DNA of 29,647 bases from an uncultured Eubacteriales bacterium (GCA_900547405.1 URGL01000029.1:1-29647), one strand, 5' to 3'. Shown: positions 1-9,043, numbered from the stretch's first letter. Notes: generated from the letters alone by a model not told the origin. Numbers and translations are program-made.

Positions 1-55
1 TCCCCTCCACATCCGCCGCTGCGGCGGCACCTTCTCCAAGCAGGAGAAGGCAGGG
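1..55. repeat. Palindromic intergenic repeat, cut by the window edge
   Basis: Two adjacent perfect palindromes are visible: a 7-bp stem at 13-27 (CCGCCGC, one-base loop) and an 8-bp stem at 30-50 (CCTTCTCC / GGAGAAGG, loop AAGCA). The 23 bases at 33-55 recur exactly, in opposite orientation, in the birA leader (13753-13775). The layout resembles the complete element at 7204-7328. No gene is seen in 1-121 apart from this repeat. Confidence 0.6.
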
Positions 56-121
56 ACTGCTTTCTTTTGGAGATGCGATAGAGCTAACCTAGAGGCCCCT
101 TAGCGTCCCCTATGAAATGGT

Positions 122-156
122 CACAGCCCGCCCCTTGACGAGAGGGGCGGGCTGTG
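122..156 (-). terminator. Strong hairpin, probable terminator of the flavoprotein gene
   Basis: A perfect 14-bp stem (CACAGCCCGCCCCT with its complement) and a 7-base loop lie 15 bases past the stop codon of the minus-strand flavoprotein gene. It lacks a clear T tract, so it could end transcription weakly or protect the mRNA 3' end instead. Confidence 0.5.
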
Positions 157-171
157 GTCGCAATTATGAAA

Positions 172-1545
172 TTACCCTTCATACCCCGTGATCCGCCGGG
201 CCACGTGGACGCCGCTGGCGGAGGCGTGGGAGAGGGAGTGGGTGATGCCGCTGCCGTCGCCAATGATGTAGAGCCCCTTGTACTTGGTCTCCAGGTGCTC
301 GTCCACCTCTACCTCCATGTTGTAGAACTTGACTTCTACGCCGTAGAGCAGGGTGTCATCGTTGGCGGTGCCGGGGGCGATCTTATCCAGGGCGTAGAGC
401 ATCTCGATGATTCCGTCCAGGATGCGCTTCGGAAGCACCAGGCTCAGGTCGCCGGGGGTGGCGTTGAGGGTGGGAGTGACGAAGCTCTCCTCCATCCGCT
501 TGAGGGTGGAGCGCTGGCCCCGGATCAGGTCCCCGAAGCGCTGGACGATGACGCCGCCGCCCAGCATATTGCTCAGGCGGGCAATGGACTCGCCGTAGCC
601 GTTGGAGTCCTTGAAGGGCTCGGAGAAATGCTTGGCAACCAACAGGGCAAAGTTGGTGTTTTCCGTCTGTTTGGCAGGGTCCTCGTAGCTATGGCCGTTG
701 ACGGTGATGATGCCGTTGGTGTTTTCGTTGACCACGGCACCCTTGGGGTTCATGCAGAAGGTACGGACCTTGTCCTCGTATTTCTGGGTCCGGTAGACGA
801 TCTTACTCTCATAGAGCTCATCGGTCAGGTGGGAGAAGACCACGGCGGGGAGCTCTACCCGGACACCGATGTCTACCCGGTTGGACTGGGTGGGGATCTC
901 CATTTCCCGGCAAATCTGCTCCATCCACTTGCTGCCGCTGCGGCCTACGGAGACCACGCACTGGTTGCAGGTAAAGCTTGCCTCATCACAGCAGACCTCA
1001 TAGCCGTCGCCGACCTGGTGGATGCTGCGCACCGGGGTATCGAAGTGGAAGTCCACCTTGTCCTGGAGGTAGGCGTAGAGGTTCTCCAGCACCACATAGT
1101 TGATGTCGGTGCCCAGATGCCGGACGGAGGCATCCAGCAGGTGCAGGTCATTCTGAATGCAGAGCTTCTTGAACTTGGTTCCGGCAGTGGTGTAGAGTTT
1201 GGTGCCCTGGCCGCCGTAGGCCATATTGATCTCGTCCACGTATTTCATCAGGTCCAGGGCCCGCTTTTTGCCGATGTACTCAAAGAGGGTGCCGCCGAAA
1301 TCGTTGGTGATGTTGTACTTGCCGTCGGAGAAGGCCCCCGCGCCGCCGAAGCCGGACATGATGGAGCAGGTCTTGCAGCCGATGCAGGACTTGACGGTGG
1401 TGCCGTTGATGGGGCACTTCCGCTTATTCAGGGGGTGACCGGCCTCAAGCACGCCGATTTTCAGTTCAGGATTCCGCAGCACCAGCTCATAGGCGGAAAA
1501 AATGCCGCCGGGGCCCGCACCGATAATGAGTACATCGTAATTCAT
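172..1545 (-). CDS. NAD(P)/FAD-dependent dehydrogenase, COG2509 type
   Basis: A predicted cytoplasmic flavoprotein of 457 residues. The N-terminus has the dinucleotide-binding fold (VLIIGAGPGGIFSAYE, residues 5-20). A cysteine cluster follows (C44, C54, C57, C60) and runs into SGFGGAGAFSDGK, a block typical of the uncharacterised FAD-dependent dehydrogenase family COG2509. The C-terminus has the second FAD contact, LYIIGDGSGITHSLSHA. The substrate is unknown. I chose the ATG at 1545: an upstream in-frame ATG at 1605 lies inside the -10 element (1604-1609), whereas 1545 follows GGAG and begins the Rossmann strand directly. It is a single-gene unit ended by the hairpin at 122-156 and is divergent from feoAB. 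Confidence 0.85.
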   Translation of the reverse strand: MNYDVLIIGAGPGGIFSAYELVLRNPELKIGVLEAGHPLNKRKCPINGTTVKSCIGCKTCSIMSGFGGAGAFSDGKYNITNDFGGTLFEYIGKKRALDLMKYVDEINMAYGGQGTKLYTTAGTKFKKLCIQNDLHLLDASVRHLGTDINYVVLENLYAYLQDKVDFHFDTPVRSIHQVGDGYEVCCDEASFTCNQCVVSVGRSGSKWMEQICREMEIPTQSNRVDIGVRVELPAVVFSHLTDELYESKIVYRTQKYEDKVRTFCMNPKGAVVNENTNGIITVNGHSYEDPAKQTENTNFALLVAKHFSEPFKDSNGYGESIARLSNMLGGGVIVQRFGDLIRGQRSTLKRMEESFVTPTLNATPGDLSLVLPKRILDGIIEMLYALDKIAPGTANDDTLLYGVEVKFYNMEVEVDEHLETKYKGLYIIGDGSGITHSLSHASASGVHVARRITGYEG

Positions 1546-1603
1546 AGAACGCAATTCTCCTATATTGCCCTGAGATTCGTTGAGAAGGGCATACTTCTTA
1601 ATC

Positions 1604-1631
1604 ATTATACCATGTTATCCCCGTTCGTCAA
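1604..1631 (-). promoter_or_regulatory. Sigma-A promoter of the flavoprotein gene
   Basis: On the minus strand: TTGACG (1631-1626), 16-base spacer, TATAAT (1609-1604) preceded by TG, an extended -10. Transcription would start near 1597, which excludes the ATG at 1605 as the protein start. Confidence 0.7.
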
Positions 1632-1729
1632 GCGGAAAAGCGCCGCCTGTTTTTGCACCCACTTCCCCGGATCTACATAGCATGGTCACGAAGCCCAGTC
1701 TTCGAAACGGAATAACGAGGTGACGTTTT

Positions 1730-1963
1730 ATGGATAGACTTTGTGACCTGGCCCCCGGCCAGTCCGGACGGGTCCGGGGCCTTGTGACGGCGGGCCCCAT
1801 GCGGCGCAGGCTCCAGGAGCTGGGGCTGGTGGAGGGGACCCTGGTTCGCTGCGCCTTCCTCTCCCCCGGCGGAGATCCGGCGGCCTATGCCCTCCGGGGC
1901 AGCCTCATTGCCCTGCGGCGGGAGGACAGCGCCGGGGTGCTGCTGGGGGAGGAGCAGCCATGA
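1730..1963 (+). CDS. feoA: Ferrous iron transport accessory protein FeoA
   Basis: A 77-residue SH3-like FeoA protein, the usual size. The family pattern is clear: a short N-terminal strand (LCDLAPGQSGRV), then MRRRLQELGLVEGTLVRC, then a strand with GSLIALRREDS that matches the FeoA core G-x-x-I-A-L-R. FeoA is a small cytoplasmic partner that binds FeoB and is thought to modulate its G domain. The ATG follows GAGGTGA with good spacing. Its stop overlaps the feoB start (ATGA at 1960-1963), so translation is coupled. I found no convincing Fur or DtxR operator in the 120 bases upstream. Confidence 0.92.
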   Translation: MDRLCDLAPGQSGRVRGLVTAGPMRRRLQELGLVEGTLVRCAFLSPGGDPAAYALRGSLIALRREDSAGVLLGEEQP

Positions 1964-3930
1964 GGGCCTTTCGGGTGGCTCTGGCGGGGAATCCCAACGT
2001 GGGAAAATCCACGCTGTTCAATGCGCTCACAGGACTCCGGCAGCACACCGGCAACTGGCCCGGAAAAACCGTGGCCCTGGCCCAGGGAAGCTCCACCATC
2101 GGGGGAAACGCCTACACCCTGGTAGACCTGCCAGGGACCTATTCCCTCCTGTCCCACTCCCCGGAGGAGCAGGTGGCCCGGAGCTTTCTGTGCCAGGAGG
2201 AGCCGGATGCGGTGATCGCGGTGTGCGACGGCACCGCCTTGGAGCGCGGCCTGAATCTGGTGCTTCAGATCCTGGAGATCACCCCCCGGGTGCTGGTCTG
2301 TGTGAACCTTCTGGATGAGGCGGCGAAAAAGGGGATCGGTCTACGCTTGGAGCTGCTGGCAAAGCGGCTGGGTGTCCCGGTTGTCGGCGTTGTGGCCCGG
2401 GACAAAGGGAGCCTGGAGAACATGAAGACCGCTCTGAACGATCTGTGCCTGGGGCCGGACCCGGTGCCCATCCGGATCCCCTATCCGCCGGAGATGGAGG
2501 CGGCAGTGGAGCAGCTGACAGCCGGAGGCCTGACACGGTTCCAGGCTCTGAAGCTGCTGGAGGGAGAGCCGAGCCTGCTGCGGGAGCTGGGGCTGTGGGA
2601 AAAGCGGGTGCCAGTCCGGGACTTTGGGTTGGACCAGGCAAAGATCCAGGACAGTCTGGCCTCTACTCCGGTGCTGCTGGCGGAGAAGCTGTGCCAGGGG
2701 GTGGTCACCTACGGGGCCGGAAAAAACGGAAGCCGTGACCGGCAGGCGGACCGGATCCTTACAGGAAAGTACACCGGCACCGCCGTCATGCTGGGTCTGC
2801 TGGCCTTTGTCTTCTGGCTCACCATTGTGGGGGCGAATTTTCTTTCCGATGGGCTGACCAGGCTCTTCGGCCTGGGAGAGGCAGCCCTGTGGACCCTCTG
2901 TCAGGTCCTTCCCGGCTGGCTCCGGGGCATCCTGGTCCAGGGTGCCTGGCGGACCACCGCCTGGGTGGTGGCGGTGATGCTGCCGCCTATGGGGATCTTC
3001 TTCCCCCTGTTCACCCTGCTGGAGGATGTGGGCTATCTGCCCCGGATCGCCTTTAACCTGGATAAACCCTTCCACCGCTGCAAGGCCTGCGGCAAGCAGG
3101 CCCTGACCATGTGCATGGGCTTCGGCTGCAACGCGGCGGGGGTTGTGGGCTGCCGGATCATTGATTCTCCCCGGGAGCGGCTCCTTGCCATCCTGACCAA
3201 CAGTCTGGTGCCCTGCAACGGCCGGTTCCCGCTGCTCATCACCCTGGTGACGCTGTTCTTCGCCGGAGGCTCCAGCCTCCTACAGGCAGCAATCATGACG
3301 GCAGCGGTGGCCGCCGCGGTAGGGGCAACCCTTGGTGTGACGGCACTGCTCAGCGCCACAGTGCTCCGGGGCCAGAGTTCCGCCTTCGCTCTGGAGCTGC
3401 CCAGCTACCGTGTTCCTCAGGTGGGCAAGGTGCTGGTCCGCTCGGCCCTGGACCGTACCCTCTTCGTCCTGGGCAGAGCCGCCGCCGTGGCGGCTCCTGC
3501 GGGGATGGTCCTGTGGATATTGGCCAATTGCCGGACCGGGAACGGGACCCTGCTTTCCTGCCTGGCCAGGGCCCTGGAGCCCATGGGCACCTTCCTGGGC
3601 CTGGATGGGGTGCTGCTGCTGGCCTTCCTGCTGGGGCTTCCCGCCAACGAGATCGTCCTGCCCATTGCCCTGATGGCCTACCTGAGCCAAAGCAGTCTCC
3701 AGGGCCTGGGAGATCCGGCCGCCCTGAAAACTGTGCTTCTGGCCAACGGCTGGTGCACAAGAAAGGCAGTCTGCACGGTGATTTTCACTCTCTTCCACTG
3801 GCCCTGCTCCACAACCCTGCTTACGGTTTACAAGGAGACAAACAGCCGCCGGTGGACGGCCTTAGCGGCGATCCTCCCGACGGCTTTGGGGGCAATATTG
3901 TGCGCTCTGGTGGCGGCAATGTGGGGCTGA
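1960..3930 (+). CDS. feoB: Ferrous iron transporter FeoB
   Basis: A 656-residue Fe(II) transporter of the cytoplasmic membrane, toward the short end of the family. The N-terminal GTPase domain shows G1 GNPNVGKS (residues 10-17), G3 DLPGTYS and G4 NLLD. A helical linker follows, then the polytopic core. The core carries the variant signature GFGCNAAGVVGCRIIDSPRERL and LVPCNGRFP rather than the GCNVPAIMATR form of the Escherichia coli type. A CKACGK pair just before it could bind metal. The last segment (WPCSTTLLTVYKET) is family-typical. It is coupled to feoA. The gene ends only 7 bases from the convergent CotH gene, leaving no room for a terminator between them. Confidence 0.93.
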   Translation: MRAFRVALAGNPNVGKSTLFNALTGLRQHTGNWPGKTVALAQGSSTIGGNAYTLVDLPGTYSLLSHSPEEQVARSFLCQEEPDAVIAVCDGTALERGLNLVLQILEITPRVLVCVNLLDEAAKKGIGLRLELLAKRLGVPVVGVVARDKGSLENMKTALNDLCLGPDPVPIRIPYPPEMEAAVEQLTAGGLTRFQALKLLEGEPSLLRELGLWEKRVPVRDFGLDQAKIQDSLASTPVLLAEKLCQGVVTYGAGKNGSRDRQADRILTGKYTGTAVMLGLLAFVFWLTIVGANFLSDGLTRLFGLGEAALWTLCQVLPGWLRGILVQGAWRTTAWVVAVMLPPMGIFFPLFTLLEDVGYLPRIAFNLDKPFHRCKACGKQALTMCMGFGCNAAGVVGCRIIDSPRERLLAILTNSLVPCNGRFPLLITLVTLFFAGGSSLLQAAIMTAAVAAAVGATLGVTALLSATVLRGQSSAFALELPSYRVPQVGKVLVRSALDRTLFVLGRAAAVAAPAGMVLWILANCRTGNGTLLSCLARALEPMGTFLGLDGVLLLAFLLGLPANEIVLPIALMAYLSQSSLQGLGDPAALKTVLLANGWCTRKAVCTVIFTLFHWPCSTTLLTVYKETNSRRWTALAAILPTALGAILCALVAAMWG

Positions 3931-3937
3931 GGCGGGG

Positions 3938-5557
3938 CTACAGCAGGCCGTACTGGGCCAGGATCTGCCGGATGGCCTCCGGACGCTCCCGGAAGAATTT
4001 CAGATTGCTGTCCGTCTTTTTGTAGAAGTCCTCCAAGCCCGTGCTGTACCAGCGCCGATCATGGAGGGCCATGGGGCCTTCCATAGAAGACCGCAGCCGG
4101 GTCAGGACCGATTCCACCCGGTCCGGGGCAAAGGTAGTCTCGCTCAGGTCCAGGATGGCCTGACCAAGGAGACTTCGGAATTCCTCATTTTCCCAGAGGT
4201 TCCGGAAAAAGGCAGAGGCCTCCAGGGTGGTCTCCAGGGTATCGTGGTGAATGTAGGGTGCGGTCAGCCCTGGGGAGTCCATGTCATAGAGCATATATCT
4301 CCACTTCCCATCACCAAAGCCCGCCGAGGGCGTGACGGTCCGCCACAGCTGGGTGTTTTCCACCGGCCAATCGATGTGGCGTCCGCAATAGATCATCACG
4401 GCGTAATACTGCACCAGGCTGTCCAGGTCTATGGTCTGCGCCAGAGCCTCCCAGTTTTCCGGCTGGGTGAAGTCTGTGTAGTTTGTAAAGCCGTTGAGGG
4501 CCGACACCAGCTCCTCCCCCCGGTGGGCATCCCCCTCCTCCAGGACAGAGGACTTGACGGTGACCACCGCCTTCTCCGGCACCTGGTAGGTGGCGGAAAC
4601 ATAGTGGGCGGTATAGCCCTCCGTCAGGTCGTAAAGGCCCCAGTATTCCCCGTTGAGAAACACCTGGCAGGGCACATAGTGGTGGGTGGAAAAATCCATC
4701 CCCTGGCAAAGCTCCGCCACCAGCCGGTTCTGAAGCTTCCCATCGGTGTCGTTGCCGCCGGAATGGAGGGTCATGGTGTCCGGGAAATAGCCGGTGCCCC
4801 AGAAGTCGCAGCGGAATTCTTTCAGGCCGCTGTATTGCTTCCGGGCGAAGAGGTTCAGACTCTTCTGGGGCAGACGGCGGCTCCAATTGCCCTTGATCCG
4901 GATGCCGCAGGCAGAGGCTGCCCGGAGGACCCCGTCTTCATCAAAGTATTGGAAGCTGGCCTCCCGCTCCCAGTCCATGCCCCGGTTGTAGTAGTTGCCG
5001 GACCAGTCGTCCCCTGTGTAGCTGTCGCCCTTCACGTAAATGCCGGTTTCGGGGTCCATAAGCCCGGCGGGGTCTGAGATCAGGGAGACCACATGACAGC
5101 CTTCATACCCCGGCTTTTGGGAGAAGCCTACGAAGTAGCTCCCGGCGGTCATCTCGCTGCCCCCCAACCGGTCGTAGTACCTGACCCGGATCACGGTGCA
5201 TTTGTCTACCTTTTCTTTGGGATAGGTCACCGATTCGGTAGAAATGTCCTCCCCCAGGGAGAGGACATTTTCCTGTTCGCTGGCATCGCCAATATAGATA
5301 GGGCCTTCGTAGCGCAGGGAATCCCGGGTAGGCTCGGAGCCGTCCAGGGTGTAATAGACCTCCTTGGAGGGGGCCTTGATCTTCAGATAAAAGGGCTCCT
5401 CATAAAAGCCGGAGGGACGGGAGAAGCTGATATTGCCGCTTCCCAGCTCCGTTGCCTTGTAGAGGGTTTCCGGCCGGCTTCTTCCACCCACCAGCACGGC
5501 GGCCAGGATGGCAACGCCGCTGATGCGCAGCAGCCGGCAGGCAGGCCTGCGGCTCAT
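3938..5557 (-). CDS. CotH-like exported protein with a chitobiase-type N-terminal domain
   Basis: A 539-residue predicted exported protein. Residues 10-25 form a hydrophobic anchor or signal. Residues about 45-145 resemble the chitobiase/beta-hexosaminidase C-terminal domain found in many CotH proteins (YYTLDGSEPT). From about 155 the CotH kinase-like domain follows: GIRIKGNWSRRLPQKSLNLFARKQ, then VFLNGEYWGLYDLTEG and YMLYDMDSPG near residue 420, the acidic pair expected in the CotH active site. CotH of Bacillus is a spore-coat protein kinase. In non-coat contexts, as here, the role and substrate are unknown. The ATG overlaps the upstream stop (ATGA at 5554-5557) and a longer in-frame ORF upstream only shadows the DUF4956 gene. 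Confidence 0.85.
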   Translation of the reverse strand: MSRRPACRLLRISGVAILAAVLVGGRSRPETLYKATELGSGNISFSRPSGFYEEPFYLKIKAPSKEVYYTLDGSEPTRDSLRYEGPIYIGDASEQENVLSLGEDISTESVTYPKEKVDKCTVIRVRYYDRLGGSEMTAGSYFVGFSQKPGYEGCHVVSLISDPAGLMDPETGIYVKGDSYTGDDWSGNYYNRGMDWEREASFQYFDEDGVLRAASACGIRIKGNWSRRLPQKSLNLFARKQYSGLKEFRCDFWGTGYFPDTMTLHSGGNDTDGKLQNRLVAELCQGMDFSTHHYVPCQVFLNGEYWGLYDLTEGYTAHYVSATYQVPEKAVVTVKSSVLEEGDAHRGEELVSALNGFTNYTDFTQPENWEALAQTIDLDSLVQYYAVMIYCGRHIDWPVENTQLWRTVTPSAGFGDGKWRYMLYDMDSPGLTAPYIHHDTLETTLEASAFFRNLWENEEFRSLLGQAILDLSETTFAPDRVESVLTRLRSSMEGPMALHDRRWYSTGLEDFYKKTDSNLKFFRERPEAIRQILAQYGLL

Positions 5558-6240
5558 CAATAGGTCACTTCGCCGTCGTGCTTCATCAGGCTGACGGAGC
5601 CCACGCCCTGGATCTTGGAAATGGCATCGGTGAGGGCAATGCCGTCCTTCACCCGCAGCTCCACCACCAGGTCCAGCTGTCCCCGGGAAATGGAGCGGCT
5701 CTTCTCCTGAAAGTCCTTGCACCCTGCCTGGATGGCGGCCTGAATGGCCTCGTCGGTCTCCTTGTCTGCCTTGGCGTTGACCAGCAGCAGCATGGGAGCC
5801 CTGGCAACAGGCAGCAGATCGAAAATCAGAATGGCCAGGGTGGCAAAGGCGCACAGCAGCACCGCCAGGCTCTTCTGACCGGCACCTACCATAATGCCCA
5901 CGCTGATGGACCAGTAGAGGAACACCAGGTCCATGGGGTCCTTCACGGCGGTACGGAACCGGACAATGGACAGGGCACCCACCATGCCCAGAGACACCAC
6001 CACGCTGGAGCGGATGGTCAGGATGATGGCGGTGGTCACAACGGCCATAGCCACCAGAGAGATGTTGAAGCTCTTGGAGTAAAACACCCGGCGGGTCATG
6101 TAGCGGTAGCAGAAGAAGATATAGGCGCCCAGGATCAGGGCGATGACCAGAGTCACCACATAGCCGTAGACGGACAGGTCTCCCCCCGCCGCGAATTTCT
6201 CCAGGAAGGACTTCTTGAATACATCGTTGAAGGTTGTCAT
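5557..6240 (-). CDS. DUF4956 family membrane protein
   Basis: A 227-residue protein with about four membrane segments in residues 25-145, including the family-typical SSVVVSLGMVGALSIVRFRTAVKDP, and a soluble C-terminal domain of about 80 residues (LDLVVELRVKDGIALTDAI...GVGSVSLM) that looks like a ferredoxin-fold sensor or dimerisation domain. DUF4956 genes are usually grouped with a VTC-domain polyphosphate polymerase-like gene and a CotH gene. Here only CotH is present. The ATG at 6240 follows AAAGGAGA. It is the first gene of the two-gene operon. The function is unknown; a role in a surface or polyphosphate-linked process is only an inference from neighbours in other genomes. Confidence 0.85.
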   Translation of the reverse strand: MTTFNDVFKKSFLEKFAAGGDLSVYGYVVTLVIALILGAYIFFCYRYMTRRVFYSKSFNISLVAMAVVTTAIILTIRSSVVVSLGMVGALSIVRFRTAVKDPMDLVFLYWSISVGIMVGAGQKSLAVLLCAFATLAILIFDLLPVARAPMLLLVNAKADKETDEAIQAAIQAGCKDFQEKSRSISRGQLDLVVELRVKDGIALTDAISKIQGVGSVSLMKHDGEVTY

Positions 6241-6348
6241 TGGTTTCTCCTTTTCTTTGGGTCAGGAAAGATCCGCCAGTCAGTAAGCGCCGACTAACTG
6301 TAACGTCACGCATAAAATCTTCACGGCGGTTTTTCACAGGTTTTTCTT

Positions 6349-6377
6349 ATTATAGCAAAGGAAATCCCCCTTGTCCA
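6349..6377 (-). promoter_or_regulatory. Promoter of the DUF4956-CotH operon
   Basis: On the minus strand: TGGACA (6377-6372), 17-base spacer, perfect TATAAT (6354-6349). Transcription would start near 6342, giving a leader of about 100 bases. Confidence 0.7.
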
Positions 6378-6440
6378 CTGGTAGAAATGGGTTTTTGAGC
6401 AAAAAGAATAGATTGTATAAAATCCGAACTGCAAAAAATC

Positions 6441-6480
6441 CCTGGGGCCTCTTGCCAAGGCCCCGGGGAGTGTGTATAAT
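6441..6480 (+). promoter_or_regulatory. Promoter of the TRIC gene with a hairpin over its -35
   Basis: TTGCCA (6452-6457), 17-base spacer, TATAAT (6475-6480) with an extended TG. A 10-bp inverted repeat (6441-6450 / 6458-6467, one G-U) places the -35 exactly in its 7-base loop. This could be an operator, or the tail of an opposing terminator. A weaker alternative promoter lies at 6393-6421. Confidence 0.65.
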
Positions 6481-6517
6481 GGCCCAGGTATTTTGAAACA
6501 AAGGACGGACCCAGCTT

Positions 6518-7153
6518 ATGACGGAAGCGCTGATTGTTTTTTTCGACCTCATCGGCACCATTGCCTTTGCCATCTCCGGGGCACTGATCGGCATCAGTAA
6601 AAAAATGGATCTCTTCGGCACCCTGGTCCTGGCCATTACCACCGCCTGCGGCGGCGGCTGCCTCCGGGATATTATGGTGGGCAGCGTCCCTCCTGCCATG
6701 TGCCGGAATCCCGTCTATGTTGTCATTGCCGCGGTGGTGGCCACCATTGTGTTCCTGCTGGTGTTTTTTCACACCCATATGCCCAGGATGCTGGCCCCTC
6801 TCTATGACAAGATGCTTTTCTGGTTCGATACCCTGGGCCTGGCGGCCTTTACCGTAGACGGGGTCATGGTGGGCATCCAATGCGGCTACGGGGACAATGT
6901 GTTCCTGCTGGTGTTTCTGGGCTTCCTCACCGCCGTAGGCGGCGGCACTCTCCGGGACGTGCTGGCCGGGCGGATCCCGGATATCTTCCTGAAGCACGTC
7001 TATGCCGTAGCCGCCATCGCCGGAGGGCTGCTGCTGACCCTGACCCGACCCCTGGGAGACAAGCCCTCCATGATCCTGGGCTTCTCCCTGGTCATCGCCC
7101 TGCGGTGCCTGGCGGCCCACTACCGGTGGAATCTGCCGAGGATCCGGGACTGA
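6518..7153 (+). CDS. TRIC-type (UPF0126) membrane channel protein
   Basis: A 211-residue polytopic membrane protein made of two homologous three-helix halves. Each half has the family signature: TTACGGGCLRDIMVG near residue 43 and TAVGGGTLRDVLAG near residue 130. Bacterial and archaeal TRIC homologues form trimeric cation (K+) channels. Other UPF0126 members have been linked to amino-acid transport, so the substrate cannot be read from sequence. The ATG follows AAAGGA with about 13 bases between. It is a single gene, closed by the strong terminator at 7163-7198 and divergent from the DUF4956 operon. Confidence 0.85.
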   Translation: MTEALIVFFDLIGTIAFAISGALIGISKKMDLFGTLVLAITTACGGGCLRDIMVGSVPPAMCRNPVYVVIAAVVATIVFLLVFFHTHMPRMLAPLYDKMLFWFDTLGLAAFTVDGVMVGIQCGYGDNVFLLVFLGFLTAVGGGTLRDVLAGRIPDIFLKHVYAVAAIAGGLLLTLTRPLGDKPSMILGFSLVIALRCLAAHYRWNLPRIRD

Positions 7154-7162
7154 TCACCGCGA

Positions 7163-7198
7163 AAACGCCCCTGCCATCGAAAAAATGGCGGGGCGTTT
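7163..7198 (+). terminator. Rho-independent terminator of the TRIC gene
   Basis: A 14-bp stem with one bulged T (AAACGCCCC-T-GCCAT against ATGGCGGGGCGTTT, 7163-7198) ending in TTT. The A-rich left flank means it may act in both directions. Confidence 0.8.
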
Positions 7199-7203
7199 CT
7201 TCG

Positions 7204-7328
7204 CCTTCCCCGGAGGGGAAGGGGGACCGCCGCAGCGGTGGATGAGGGGCAGTACCAGCTAAAATCTTACTTCCTACTCCCCTCATCCGTCAGGGCTTAC
7301 GCCCTGCCACCTTCCCCGGAGGGGAAGG
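7204..7328. repeat. Palindromic intergenic repeat element, complete
   Basis: Two identical 19-bp palindromes (CCTTCCCCGGAGGGGAAGG at 7204-7222 and 7310-7328) bracket further inverted segments: GATGAGGGG (7241-7249) with CCCCTCATC (7279-7287), and CAGGGCttacGCCCTG. The element ends 2 bases from the stop of the LRR gene. It has no coding capacity and looks like a non-autonomous palindromic repeat. Confidence 0.75.
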
Positions 7329-7330
7329 CT

Positions 7331-8980
7331 TTACTCCAGATACCAGCCCACGTTGTTGGGGGCATGGGGATACTTGAATGCCTCGCTGGCTTTTTCGTAC
7401 CACTCCATTTTGGTTTCCTTGTCCTCGTACCGCCAGCCAACGCCGTACTCGTTGCCGGAGGTGACGATCCAGCAATCCGGGTGGTCCTCCTGGAAGGCAT
7501 CCCGGTCCTCCTGGGAGATCTTGTTCCAGATGCCGCCTACGGCGGTCAGGTGGGTGATATTCCGCTCTTCCAGGGCGGACAGCCCTTCCGTGGCCTTGGT
7601 GTGGCTGATGTTCAGCATCTCCAGGCTCTCGCAGTCCTCCAGAGGGCTCAGGTCTGTGATATAGCCGCAGTTGGCGATTTCCAGGATCCGCAGGTTCTTG
7701 CACTGGGACAGGGGGCTCAGGTCCTTGATGGGGGAGCCGGAAATGATCAGCACCTCCAGGCTCTTCATGCCGGAGAGGAAGGAAGAGTCGTTCAGATACT
7801 CATCGTGGCCGAAATCGGCGTATTTCACATCCTCCAGATATTGGAGCTCGGAGCAGTTGCTGTCCTTCAGGTCGTAAACGCTGCGGACTACCTCCGCATC
7901 CGTCAGGCTGGTGCCGTTTCCGAAATAGACCCGCCAGACCACCTTGGTCCGGTCCCGATAGTCCTCCCGGAGCTTGACCAGCACATCGCTGCTCAATCCG
8001 CAGTCCTCCAGCACGAAGCGCTTGCAGTTGGACAGCAGGTCCAGGGCCAGCCGGACCTCCTCCTCGCCGCCGTCGCCGATGCTCTTCTTTTTCAGGACCA
8101 CCTCTTCCATGTCCGTGGACAGGGTCTCCCCGTAGAAATCGAAGGCGTAGTGGAAGACGGCCTGGGGGGCGGCGGCAATGATCTGCTTGGCCTGCTCCTT
8201 GGTAAGTCCGCTGTCCCCGTTTTCATCGCAGAGCTCTACGGTCTCCAGGTCCGGCAACTTCCCCAGCTGGGCGGCAGTCTCCTCCAGGGTCTCCCCCGTC
8301 AGCGCCGACAGGTCCAGCTCCTTGGTGGTGCTTTCGTACTCCCCGCCCAGAATATCCACGGTGTAGGAGAAGTCGATGTCCGGAAAGGCCTCCTGGAGGC
8401 CCTGGAACTCTTCCAGGGTCAGGGCCATTTTGGGGAAGGTCACGGTTTTCACCTGATGCAGAAACAGCAGCCCCTCCTTCAGGGTGTCCAGGTCAAAGGT
8501 GCCCTGGCCCAGCTCCAGCTCCGCAGCGTCCGGCAGAGCCACCGAGGCCCCCAGGCTGACGGTGTAGCTGACAGACACATTGGGCAGCGCCTCCTGGAGC
8601 TGCTCCAGAGCCGTGTAGTTATCGCAGGCCGAGGCATCGATGATCTTCAGCTTCGGGAAATAGGTTTGCAGCAGCCAGATATCATCCGAGCTGGGATTCT
8701 GAATGGAAATGCGGGTAGCGTCGTTGGACACCTTTCCCCCCTGGAAGGGAACATTCCACAGGATCTGACAGTTCGGCAGCTGGGCATGGACGCTGTCGTA
8801 GTGGGCAAAGGAAATGTCCTCCTCCCGCAGATCCAGGCTCTGGGCGCTGATGGGATAGGCCTTGTTTTCCACAAAAATGTGGGTCCTCTGATAAATGATA
8901 AACGCCGTCAGGCCCACCGCGATCAGGGTCACCACAACGGCAAGGGTCACGAGGATCGTAACCACCGAATTCTTTTTCAC
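7331..8980 (-). CDS. Membrane-anchored leucine-rich-repeat protein
   Basis: A 549-residue protein with one N-terminal membrane segment (residues 7-30) and the rest predicted outside the cell. Residues about 378-480 hold SDS22-like leucine-rich repeats (LEVLIISGSPIKDLSPLSQC, then LRILEIANCGYITDLSPLEDC). Before them a strand-rich module recurs five times with a spacing of 64-72 residues. Its core is a proline-led pair of strands, for example LPNCQILWNVPFQGG (68) and LPNVSVSYTVSLG (132), with further copies at 199, 271 and 341. The start codon is GTG (8980) with GGAGG eight bases upstream. A role in binding a surface or protein ligand is an inference. No catalytic domain is seen. Confidence 0.8.
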   Translation of the reverse strand: MKKNSVVTILVTLAVVVTLIAVGLTAFIIYQRTHIFVENKAYPISAQSLDLREEDISFAHYDSVHAQLPNCQILWNVPFQGGKVSNDATRISIQNPSSDDIWLLQTYFPKLKIIDASACDNYTALEQLQEALPNVSVSYTVSLGASVALPDAAELELGQGTFDLDTLKEGLLFLHQVKTVTFPKMALTLEEFQGLQEAFPDIDFSYTVDILGGEYESTTKELDLSALTGETLEETAAQLGKLPDLETVELCDENGDSGLTKEQAKQIIAAAPQAVFHYAFDFYGETLSTDMEEVVLKKKSIGDGGEEEVRLALDLLSNCKRFVLEDCGLSSDVLVKLREDYRDRTKVVWRVYFGNGTSLTDAEVVRSVYDLKDSNCSELQYLEDVKYADFGHDEYLNDSSFLSGMKSLEVLIISGSPIKDLSPLSQCKNLRILEIANCGYITDLSPLEDCESLEMLNISHTKATEGLSALEERNITHLTAVGGIWNKISQEDRDAFQEDHPDCWIVTSGNEYGVGWRYEDKETKMEWYEKASEAFKYPHAPNNVGWYLE

Positions 8981-9012
8981 GTACTTTTCCTCCGATACGC
9001 AGACTATCTGCT

Positions 9013-9041
9013 ATCATAATACATTCACCGGCATTTTTCAA
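9013..9041 (-). promoter_or_regulatory. Promoter of the LRR gene
   Basis: On the minus strand: TTGAAA (9041-9036), 17-base spacer, TATGAT (9018-9013). It sits directly after the terminator of the metal ATPase gene, so the LRR gene is a separate unit. Confidence 0.65.
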
Positions 9042-9043
9042 TC